DNA of 64,000 bases from Rubrobacter taiwanensis. GTDB lineage: Bacteria; Actinomycetota; Rubrobacteria; Rubrobacterales; Rubrobacteraceae. The stretch is taken from NCBI RefSeq assembly GCF_004337705.1, contig NZ_SKBU01000023.1, positions 1-64,000 on the forward strand. Reading direction: 5' to 3'. The translations under genes were made by a program, and so were the position numbers. Under the pieces are notes generated by a model. It was not told the origin of the DNA. It did not search any database and saw only the letters and a list, made by a program, of their open reading frames with translations. Numbering within the stretch: the first letter of the stretch is position 1; each line of letters opens with the position of its first letter. Shown piece after piece: positions 7,733 through 14,261 of this stretch.

Positions 7733-8380
7733 CTGAGCCCATCCATCTCGAACCCCGGCAAATTTCTGGCCGGGACGGCCGCAGCCGCAGCGGCCGCCCT
7801 CGTCCTATGGTGGACCGGCGCGTGGCAGTGGTCGTGGGAGATTTTCTCGGACCGGGAGCAGGCCCGGCGGCTCGTCGAAGATGCCGGTGCCTGGGCCCCG
7901 GCGGCATACGTGCTGCTGATGGTCCTCCAGTCCGTGGTTCCCCCGCTGCCCGCCACCCCGATACAGGTCGCCGGCGGCTACGTCTTCGGAACCCCGGCGG
8001 CGTTCGCAATGTCTTGGGCGGGCATAATGCTGGGGAGCGCGATCTGCTTCGGCATCTCCCGGCTTACGGGCCGGCGGTTCGTGGTCCGCAGCCGCCGGCT
8101 CGCGCGTTTGGACCACAGCATCCAGAAGCACGGAGCCATCATAGCCTTCGTCGCGGGGCTAATACCCCTGATCAGCTTCGGAGCCGTAAGCTACGCCGCG
8201 GGCCTTAGCGGTCTGTCCTTCTGGAGGTTCATCCTGGCCGCGGCGCTCGGACTGACGCCGAGCACGCTCGCCATCGTGCACCTCGGCGGAGCGGAGACGG
8301 CCCCCGGGATCTACGCGGCGCTCGGAGCCCTCGCGGCGATCTCCGTCGCAGCCTACGCATACTACCGGCGGCTCTCCTGA
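7733..8380 (+). CDS. TVP38/DedA-like (VTT domain) membrane protein
   Basis: A membrane protein of the TVP38/TMEM64 family, related to DedA, implicated in lipid scrambling or membrane homeostasis. The core is seen in LQSVVPPLPATPIQVAGGYVFG, then GSAICFGISRLTGR and FVAGLIPLISFGAVSYAAGLSGL. The first ATG in frame is 7910, but family-like coding continues upstream: a helix (KFLAGTAAAAAAALVLWW) and REQARRLVEDAGAWAPAAYVLL. No ATG, GTG or TTG exists in that stretch before the helix, so I set the start at CTG 7733 provisionally (215 residues). The 3' end overlaps the convergent sirtuin gene by 19 bases. Confidence 0.7.
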   Translation: MSPSISNPGKFLAGTAAAAAAALVLWWTGAWQWSWEIFSDREQARRLVEDAGAWAPAAYVLLMVLQSVVPPLPATPIQVAGGYVFGTPAAFAMSWAGIMLGSAICFGISRLTGRRFVVRSRRLARLDHSIQKHGAIIAFVAGLIPLISFGAVSYAAGLSGLSFWRFILAAALGLTPSTLAIVHLGGAETAPGIYAALGALAAISVAAYAYYRRLS

Positions 8381-9129
8381 CCCCAGGCGGCCTCTAACAG
8401 CGCAGGAAGCATCTCACCGGACGGCCCGCGCAGGGTATAGGTGGCGCTCCCGCTGAGCGGGGTGCGTTCGGGGTTGATCTCGACCACCATCGCCCCGCCG
8501 TCGAGCGCTACATAGGGCAGGGATGCGGCCGGCTGTACGAGCGCCGAGGTCCCGACGGAGAGGAAGAGCTCGCAGCTCTCGGCCGCCTCCAGCGCCCGCT
8601 CCACCGCTCCGGGCGGCAGCATCTCCCCGAACCACACCACGTCCGGCCGCAGAAGACCGCCGCAGTCCGGGCAACGCGGCGGGACCTCCCCCGCATCCTC
8701 CCGGCCCTCGACGATCCGATCCTCGCCGAAGCACCGCGTGCGGTGGATGTTGCCGTGGTATTCGACGACGTTCCTGCTCCCGGCGCGGCGGTGCAGCCCG
8801 TCCACGTTCTGCGTGATGAGCGTGAACTCCGGAACCCGCCGCTCCAGCTCCGCCAGCGCATAGTGGCCGGGGTTGGGCTCCGCCCGCGAGACCAGCTCGC
8901 GCCGCCACGCATACCACTCCCAGACCAGCTTCGGGTCGCGCCGGAAAGCCTCGGGCGTAGCCAGCTCCTCCGGGCTGTAGCGCTCCCAGAGACCCGTCTG
9001 GGCGTCGCGGAAGGTCGGTACGCCGCTCTCGGCCGAGACGCCCGCGCCGGTCAGAGCCGCAACGCGCCGCGCGGAACGCAGTTTCTCTACAATCTCCAGA
9101 GGAATATCCGGTGTGATGGAAGCACTCAT
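8362..9129 (-). CDS. cobB: Sir2-family NAD-dependent protein deacylase
   Basis: A 255-residue sirtuin that removes acyl groups from protein lysines using NAD, making nicotinamide and O-acyl-ADP-ribose. Motifs in order: ALTGAGVSAESGVPTFRD (residues 25-42), TQNVDGLHRRAG with catalytic His in YHGN (about residue 124), FGEMLP, VGTSALVQPA. The zinc module is odd: CPDCGG gives the second Cys pair, but the first pair has only one Cys (HRTRCFGED). Length is normal for a bacterial cobB. It overlaps the 3' end of the TVP38-like gene. Deacetylase against desuccinylase preference is not decidable. Confidence 0.9.
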   Translation of the reverse strand: MSASITPDIPLEIVEKLRSARRVAALTGAGVSAESGVPTFRDAQTGLWERYSPEELATPEAFRRDPKLVWEWYAWRRELVSRAEPNPGHYALAELERRVPEFTLITQNVDGLHRRAGSRNVVEYHGNIHRTRCFGEDRIVEGREDAGEVPPRCPDCGGLLRPDVVWFGEMLPPGAVERALEAAESCELFLSVGTSALVQPAASLPYVALDGGAMVVEINPERTPLSGSATYTLRGPSGEMLPALLEAAWGQESRR

Positions 9130-9149
9130 GGCAACGCACCCTTTCTACC

Positions 9150-9764
9150 TCAGTCCGACTTTCCGACCCCGGACTCCCCGCCCGCGCAGGCAAGGCCGGT
9201 CAGGTAGGTCCGCACGGCCTGCTCGAAACTCCGGTCCACCTCCCGGGGCATGCCGAAGCCTCCACAGAGCTCCAGCGAGACGAAGCCGTGGCAGAGGCTG
9301 CGGAGGCCCCGGACCGCATCGAGGCGGTCCTCAGATCCTAGCCGGTAGGGCTCCAGCGCAGCCCCCACAACCTCAAGTATCTCCCCGGCCGCGCTCGAAT
9401 ACCGGCCGTCACCCGGCTCCGGAGCCCGCAGGGTGGCGGCGTAGAGGTCCGGATGCTCTCTGGCGAAAGCGCGGTAGGCGTCCGCAATCGCGAAGACCGC
9501 CTGCTCGCCGCTCTTGCCCACCGCAGCCCGCATGAGAGACCCGGCCAGCCGCTCTACTCCCAGCACCGCCACCGCGCGTTTTAGCTCCTCAAGACCCGCG
9601 ATGTGGTTGTAGAGCGAGGGAGCCCGGACGCCGAGGCGCTCGGCCAGCCGGCCTACCGTAAGGCCATCCAGGCCCTCCTCATCGACCAGAGAAGCAGCGG
9701 CCTCAACCACCGCCTCCCGGTCCAGACCCGCCCTAGGCGACACGCCGCACCCCCACACCGGCAT
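9150..9764 (-). CDS. TetR/AcrR-family transcriptional repressor
   Basis: A 204-residue TetR-type regulator. The N-terminal helix-turn-helix is DREAVVEAAASLVDEEGLDGLTVGRLAERLGVRAPSLYNHI, with the C-terminal ligand domain of about 130 residues behind it. I chose ATG 9764 because GGAGGA lies six bases upstream; a start at 9782 lacks this. The gene begins 32 bases inside the 3' end of the metallo-beta-lactamase gene, so both are read from one promoter at 10.53 kb, which contains a good TetR-style inverted repeat. The simplest reading is a self-controlled operon in which the effector relates to the metallohydrolase substrate. Confidence 0.85.
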   Translation of the reverse strand: MPVWGCGVSPRAGLDREAVVEAAASLVDEEGLDGLTVGRLAERLGVRAPSLYNHIAGLEELKRAVAVLGVERLAGSLMRAAVGKSGEQAVFAIADAYRAFAREHPDLYAATLRAPEPGDGRYSSAAGEILEVVGAALEPYRLGSEDRLDAVRGLRSLCHGFVSLELCGGFGMPREVDRSFEQAVRTYLTGLACAGGESGVGKSD

Positions 9765-10479
9765 CCTCGCTCCTCCCCACACGCCGTTCGGAGACGGCTA
9801 TCGCCCGGTCCATCGCCTCTAGAGGCTCTTCGAGCACCTCGCCGTGGCCCACCGCCAGCCGGGACGGCTCGAGCGCCCTCAAAAGCTTAGCGCTCTCAAG
9901 CGCCGTCGGCTCGTGCCAGGTCGCCAAAGCCGGGAAGGGAAAGAGCACCCTCAAGGTCCCGGCCACCGCAACCCCCGCGCGCGTCTGGAAGGCGTCGCCG
10001 GCAAACAGGGTCCCGTCCCTGGTCTCCAGGAAAGCCACGTGCCCCGGTGTGTGCCCCGGAGAAGACACCACCTCAAGAGATCCCACCCTCTCACCCGGCG
10101 ACAGCAAGCGCGTGGGTCTGGTCCCGCACACCCGCCATCCCCCGCGCAGCCGGACCTGGGGCTCCCCAGAGTCCAGGCTCATCTCCCCGCCGAGAAAGCG
10201 GGCCTCTCGCGCCGAGACCATCACCTCCACCCCGGGTAAAGCTCCGCCTAAAGCATCCAGCGAGCCCACATGGTCGCCGTGGGCGTGCGTCAGCACAACG
10301 CGCCGGATCTCTCCCCCATGCTCCCGCGCAGCCTCAAGTATCGCCCGCTCGCTGCCCGGAAGCCCCGCGTCGATCAGGGTGAAGCCGTCCTCCTCGCGTA
10401 CCAGGTAGCAATTGACGGGAAAGACCCTCGGATAGCGAGTGATCTGAACCATGTTCTCCCCGTGAGCAACGACCCTCAT
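9733..10479 (-). CDS. Metallo-beta-lactamase-fold hydrolase
   Basis: A 248-residue MBL-fold enzyme with the two-metal site HAHGDH (T-H-x-H-x-D-H), followed by His in SPGHTPGHVAF, Asp in LFAGDAF and a final His in LAVGHGEVL. This layout matches glyoxalase II/quinolinase-like hydrolases rather than RNases or true beta-lactamases. The start is ATG 10479, behind CGAGGAGGCG; an earlier in-frame ATG at 10524 overlaps the promoter and is rejected. The TetR gene begins within its last 32 bases. Likely substrates are thioesters or lactones, but this is family knowledge only. Confidence 0.85.
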   Translation of the reverse strand: MRVVAHGENMVQITRYPRVFPVNCYLVREEDGFTLIDAGLPGSERAILEAAREHGGEIRRVVLTHAHGDHVGSLDALGGALPGVEVMVSAREARFLGGEMSLDSGEPQVRLRGGWRVCGTRPTRLLSPGERVGSLEVVSSPGHTPGHVAFLETRDGTLFAGDAFQTRAGVAVAGTLRVLFPFPALATWHEPTALESAKLLRALEPSRLAVGHGEVLEEPLEAMDRAIAVSERRVGRSEDAGVGVRRVA

Positions 10480-10524
10480 CTCTTCGCCTCCTCGGTTCCG
10501 GCGCGGCCATTTACTATCGTACAT

Positions 10525-10554
10525 AGTTTAAAACTACCTATATTAGTTTGTCAA
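10525..10554 (-). promoter_or_regulatory. Promoter with TetR-type operator for the MBL/TetR operon
   Basis: On the minus strand TTGACA (10554-10549) and TAAACT (10530-10525) are 18 bases apart. The spacer is filled by the inverted repeat AAACTA (10531-10536) / TAGTTT (10544-10549). A second repeat ACTAT / ATAGT lies at 10513-10527. The TetR protein of the operon is the natural candidate to bind here. Confidence 0.6.
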
Positions 10555-10579
10555 CGGCCGGAACGCTTGAGGCATCCTC

Positions 10580-12313
10580 TCACTCGAAGATGCGTTCGCC
10601 GCGCTGGAGCCGGCGTGCTATCGTGTAGGTCTGTCCCTGCCGCCGCACCGTTGGTGAATGCGCCGCCAGGTACCGGGTGGCGGCGACCAGCACGGCATCG
10701 CCTTCCTGCCGGCCGCGCAACGCTTCGTACTGCCGGAAGGCGGCCTCGACGGCCTGGATGGTGTGGAAGTCCCGGTCCTCGCGCAGGAGCAGCCCGCCCA
10801 GCGCGGCCATAAGCCGGTCGGGATCTCCGGCCGCCAGGTAGCGTGCTACCAGACGCCCGGCCTCATCCACCTGCTGCTGCCGGTTCAGCAGATCCGGCAG
10901 TTCCTTCAGCAGGGCCTCCGGGTCTTCTTCTCCGTCCGGTTCCGGAAGGCGGGCCGGGGGCACGTTCAGGAAGCGGTCCAGGTAGACGCTCATTGCCGCG
11001 TCGAAGACGCCCCGCAAAAGCTCCGGCGAGGGCGCGCGCCGCAGGCCCTGATGCACGGCGTTGGCGAAGGTGAAGGTATGCAGCGCGGTATCCCAGTCGC
11101 CGAACTCGTTACTGGTCGGGAAGCGGGCGATACGCAGCGCGGCTGTGTAGGCTACGGTACCGGCCAGCTCCGATTCGGCAGCGCCTTCGCGCAGGGCCGA
11201 GAGCAGGGCGTCCGAGATGGCCTGCGGGTCTTCGCCCAGCAGCACCGGCACGAGTTCCTCGCGGCCGCTCCATCCTTTTTTGTGGTGCTCCCTCCCCGCT
11301 TCCAGCGCGGCGGGCAGCTGCTCGAAAGCATCGTCCAGGATCTCCACCAGATCCACCGGGTTGCGCCAGGAGTTGGACTCCTCCATGCGGCCGGCGTTCG
11401 CGTAGCCGCGCGCCAGGCCGCTCAGAACGAGCCCGGCGTGCTCCCAGCCCGCCACGTCCAGCGCCTCGCAAGCTTTGTTGGTGAAGTCCAGCGGGTGCCC
11501 GGCGTCTATGTAGCGGTGGTCGGTCGCGGCGGCGAAGAGCATGTCGGCCAGCTGCCGGTGGCCGGCTCCGCTCCTGGCGGCGGAGACTATGCAGCGTTCG
11601 GCACCTTCGGCGTCGCGCACCTCCACGAACCGCCGGAACCAGTGCTTGAGGGTGGGAAGGTCTGCGGCGGTGTCCGGCAGGGGCCTGAGGGGGAATCGCG
11701 GCGGCGTGCCGTCCGAGTCTCCGGCGACGGCCGAGAGGCCGTGGTACAGGGCGCGGGGTCTGTCCTCAGGTTGCAGGCGAGGCAGCAGGTTCATCATGCA
11801 GGTGTGGATGGTGAGCCCCGCCCCCCAGCCGTTCCTGCGGTAGCGAGCGCCGAAGAGCAATCCCTCGCGGAAGGGTTCGGCGGGATCTTCGCCGGCTTCC
11901 AGCAGCGAGATCACGGACTTCGCCATCACCAGCGAGATGTTGCGCTCCAGCCCGTCCCGCAGGCGGCTGCGCCGGTACTCGCACCGGTCGCCGCGGGGCG
12001 TGAGGTCTACCCACACCTCGCCATCCCGGACCTCGACCGGGAAGATGCGGACGTCGTCCGCCCACTGGTCGAAGGTTCCGCCGCTCTCCAGGTCGAAACG
12101 GGCGTGATGCCAGTGACAGGTGAGGATGCCGTCCTCGACCGTGCCCCGGTGCAGCGGGAAGCCCATGTGCGGGCAGCGGTTGTCCAAGGCGTAGACTCTG
12201 CCGCCCGTTGAGAACAGGGCCAGCGAATGCCCCTCTACCCGAACGGGCAACCTCCCCGCTCTCTCAACATCCTCCAGACTCGCAGCGCGCACGAAATTGG
12301 CCTTCGTCTCCAT
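10580..12313 (-). CDS. Rieske [2Fe-2S] protein with large C-terminal domain
   Basis: A 577-residue fusion. Residues 8-105 form a Rieske ferredoxin domain with ligands Cys47-x-His49 (CPHMGFPLHRG) and Cys66-x2-His69 (CHWHHARFD). The remaining 470 residues are mainly helical and rich in His motifs (IHTCMMNLLP, RALYHGLSAVAG, HRYIDAGHPLDFTNKACEAL). These faintly recall the questin-oxidase-like (DUF4243) family, a resemblance I cannot test. A Rieske domain joined to such a domain suggests an oxygenase or oxidoreductase that receives electrons directly. It follows a gutted VOC gene at 12 bases distance and starts at ATG 12313 behind AAAGGGGGG. The Rieske part is certain; the overall function is unknown. 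Confidence 0.8.
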   Translation of the reverse strand: METKANFVRAASLEDVERAGRLPVRVEGHSLALFSTGGRVYALDNRCPHMGFPLHRGTVEDGILTCHWHHARFDLESGGTFDQWADDVRIFPVEVRDGEVWVDLTPRGDRCEYRRSRLRDGLERNISLVMAKSVISLLEAGEDPAEPFREGLLFGARYRRNGWGAGLTIHTCMMNLLPRLQPEDRPRALYHGLSAVAGDSDGTPPRFPLRPLPDTAADLPTLKHWFRRFVEVRDAEGAERCIVSAARSGAGHRQLADMLFAAATDHRYIDAGHPLDFTNKACEALDVAGWEHAGLVLSGLARGYANAGRMEESNSWRNPVDLVEILDDAFEQLPAALEAGREHHKKGWSGREELVPVLLGEDPQAISDALLSALREGAAESELAGTVAYTAALRIARFPTSNEFGDWDTALHTFTFANAVHQGLRRAPSPELLRGVFDAAMSVYLDRFLNVPPARLPEPDGEEDPEALLKELPDLLNRQQQVDEAGRLVARYLAAGDPDRLMAALGGLLLREDRDFHTIQAVEAAFRQYEALRGRQEGDAVLVAATRYLAAHSPTVRRQGQTYTIARRLQRGERIFE

Positions 12314-12325
12314 AGCCCCCCTTTC

Positions 12326-12469
12326 CTAAAGCCGCCGGCCGACGTGCTCGTAGTCGTAGGGCGTGATCTCGAACGGGTTGCCCCGCCCGTACCACTCCGC
12401 GGCCTCGTAGCGGTCCGGAACGAAGAGTTCGACGTGGTCTATCTGCTCGACCCGAAAACCGTTGTGCAT
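12326..12469 (-). pseudogene. VOC (glyoxalase/dioxygenase) gene with central deletion
   Basis: A 47-codon frame with a good start (GGAGGAG four bases before ATG 12469). Its first part, IDHVELFVPDRYEAAEWY, is the typical first strand and helix of a VOC-fold protein. It runs directly into GNPFEITPYDYEHV, which is the typical last strand of the same fold (DPDGNPFE-type ending). The roughly 80-100 residues that should lie between, including most metal ligands, are missing, and the frame is kept. It is therefore a remnant made by an in-frame internal deletion, sitting at the head of the Rieske operon. It may still be translated as a leader peptide. Confidence 0.65.
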
Positions 12470-12683
12470 TCGACTCCTCCCGTATCCACCCTGATTCTAA
12501 CCCCGCAGCAGGCGCAGATCCCCGAACTCGCACCAGAAGCAGCGCTCGCGCAAGGCTTCGGCGTACGCGGCCTCCGGCACTCCGGGCCGAGTTCACGATC
12601 TTGTTCCAGAGTTCATCCGGCCTCCTCCGTAACGGCGTAACCCTTGCAAACAGAATGTACGGCAGGTGAAGCCTTCCGCCATC
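12470..12683. other. Gene-free stretch, possibly decayed coding DNA
   Basis: With the following hairpin cluster this makes 341 bases without a recognisable gene (12470-12810). Short minus-strand frames here have coding-like composition (for example VPEAAYAEALRERCFWCEFG ending at 12497, and PDELWNKIVNSAR further upstream), but none continues or has a convincing start. They could be relics of the same event that gutted the VOC gene. Confidence 0.3.
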
Positions 12684-12780
12684 GGACGGCGGACCCGTCT
12701 TCGGGCTGTACTTCGGTACAGGTGTTATTCAGAGACCGGGAGTGCGGTGCGCTCCCGGAGCCGGCACAGCTCGATGCCGG
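12684..12780. other. Run of four hairpins downstream of a GNAT gene
   Basis: Successive stems are GACGG/CCGTC (12685-12699), CTGTAC-ttcg-GTACAG (12706-12721, a UUCG tetraloop on the plus strand), CCGGGAG/CTCCCGG (12736-12758) and CCGGCA/TGCCGG (12761-12780). The last two may end transcription of the acetyltransferase gene, whose stop is at 12811. The density of perfect stems also allows a small structured RNA. No T-run is present. Confidence 0.35.
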
Positions 12781-12810
12781 CAGGGCGGTCTTACCGGCAC
12801 ACCCCGGCCC

Positions 12811-13281
12811 TCACCCCTCTGCTTCCCGCACCATCTGAGCGAACTCCGCTCCGCCCTCGCCTTCGAAGAGGCATTCCCACTCGAACCCGGCCCGCTCGTA
12901 GACCCGGATCGCGCGCCGGTTGGAGGTCGCGACGGTCAGCCGGAACGCCGCCGGAGAGAACCTCTCCCGCGCGAAGCGCAGGATGGCCTTCACGACACCG
13001 AGCCCCAGTCCTTGCCCGACGAGATCCGGGCGCAGCCCGAGCCCGATATCCAGCGCATCCCCATCGTAATTCCCGCCCGGCACCCGCGCATCAGGTCCGG
13101 CGCAGAAGAACCCGACGAGCTCGCCGTCCTTCAGGATGGCGTGGTAGTTATTCTCCGGGGCCAGTAGCACCGCCAGCAGCCCTTCTGCCGGTTCATCGTG
13201 CGATGAACAGGGCTTCCCGTAGCTCCAGCTCAGGATCTCGCGCGCGTAGCGCTCATTCACCGGTTCAAACTCGTACAACAT
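12811..13281 (-). CDS. GNAT-family N-acetyltransferase
   Basis: A 156-residue acetyltransferase of the RimJ/RimL-like GNAT group. The acetyl-CoA binding turn is DLVGQGLGLGVVKAILRFA, followed by LTVATSNRRAIRVYERAGFE. I prefer ATG 13281 to the in-frame ATG 13299 because a TATAAT box on the minus strand (13307-13302) ends only two bases before 13299, so transcription would start inside the longer version; GCAGG precedes 13281. The gene diverges from yidC. The substrate is unknown; family members modify ribosomal protein N-termini, antibiotics or small amines. Confidence 0.82.
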   Translation of the reverse strand: MLYEFEPVNERYAREILSWSYGKPCSSHDEPAEGLLAVLLAPENNYHAILKDGELVGFFCAGPDARVPGGNYDGDALDIGLGLRPDLVGQGLGLGVVKAILRFARERFSPAAFRLTVATSNRRAIRVYERAGFEWECLFEGEGGAEFAQMVREAEG

Positions 13282-13316
13282 CCTGCGACACGCACCCATA
13301 GATTATATGCTCCGCC

Positions 13317-13345
13317 CTGATAACTCGGTCGGGGTCGGTTAGAAT
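13317..13345 (+). promoter_or_regulatory. Promoter of yidC, likely leaderless
   Basis: CTGATA (13317-13322) and TAGAAT (13340-13345) are separated by 17 bases. The ATG at 13357 is 12 bases beyond the -10 element, leaving at most a few bases of leader and no ribosome site. Confidence 0.55.
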
Positions 13346-13356
13346 AAGCGGGCTGC

Positions 13357-14184
13357 ATGGTTGATTTCATAGAAAACCTGTTCAGCCCGGTCGTAAGCGT
13401 CCTGGCCTATGTGCTGCGCTTCTTCCACTACGATCTAGGGGTCGAGTGGTGGATCAGCATCGCCCTGCTGACCGTGGTGGTGCGCACCGTTCTCTTCCCG
13501 CTGACGGTCAAGCAGGTCAAGAGCATGAAGGCCATGCAGGAGCTCAAGCCGGAACTGGACAAGATCCGGGAGAAGTACAAGGACAACCGGCAGAAGCAGC
13601 AGGAAGAGCAGATGAAGCTCTTCCAGGAGCGGCGGGTGAACCCTCTCGGCGGATGCCTGCCGATCCTCGTGCAGCTCCCGATCTTCATCGGGATCTTCTA
13701 CGTCATCCGGGACTTCGGAGGGAGCGCCGGGATCATCGGGGCGGCCGACCGCCCCGCCAGCGAGCCCACCTTCAGGGAGGGCGGCATCTTCTGGTTCACG
13801 GACCTCACGCAGCACGACCCGTACTTCATCCTGCCGGTACTCTCGGCGGTCACGATGCTGATCGGGATGGAGATCACGGCCAAGCGCCTGCCAAGGGAGC
13901 AGCGGTGGTTGATGCGCATCCTGCCGTTCGGCATCACCGTCATAACCTGGACCTTCCCGGCCGGGCTCTTCGTCTACTGGATCGCCAACAACATCTTCAC
14001 GGCGGTGCAGAACTACATCATCTACAACCTCGGCCCCGGCAAAGACAAGCCAAAGGAAGAAAAGAAAGAGGCCAGCTCTGCGGCCGCAGAGCTGGAGTCC
14101 GAGGACGAGGATTCCGACGACTCCTCAAGGAACCGGGAGAAGCGGCTCCGCCGGAAGCGCAAGAAGCGCAAGAAGAGCAGGTAG
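13357..14184 (+). CDS. yidC: YidC/Oxa1-type membrane protein insertase
   Basis: A 275-residue insertase that places membrane proteins into the bilayer, alone or with SecYEG. The first helix pair is WWISIALLTVVVRTVLFPLTVKQ, including the conserved Arg in the groove (VVVRTVLFPL). The cytoplasmic hairpin is KSMKAMQELKPELDKIREKYKDN, then NPLGGCLPILVQLPIFIGIFYVI and the last helices up to WTFPAGLFVYWIANNIFTAVQNY. The C-terminal tail (about 45 residues) is acidic then strongly basic (RKRKKRKKSR), suited to ribosome contact. It is not beside rnpA/rpmH here, so it may be a second copy. A leaderless message is likely. Confidence 0.92.
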   Translation: MVDFIENLFSPVVSVLAYVLRFFHYDLGVEWWISIALLTVVVRTVLFPLTVKQVKSMKAMQELKPELDKIREKYKDNRQKQQEEQMKLFQERRVNPLGGCLPILVQLPIFIGIFYVIRDFGGSAGIIGAADRPASEPTFREGGIFWFTDLTQHDPYFILPVLSAVTMLIGMEITAKRLPREQRWLMRILPFGITVITWTFPAGLFVYWIANNIFTAVQNYIIYNLGPGKDKPKEEKKEASSAAAELESEDEDSDDSSRNREKRLRRKRKKRKKSR

Positions 14185-14261
14185 GGACGCTGCTGCCGCC
14201 GGCCGGAGAGACATGTTAGAGCAGTCTCAACCCGACGAGGTAGCGGAGGCAGGCAGCCCCG

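Noticed and set aside
10658-12211. A 517-codon plus-strand frame
   Set aside because: Antisense to the Rieske gene, no motif, typical mirror composition.
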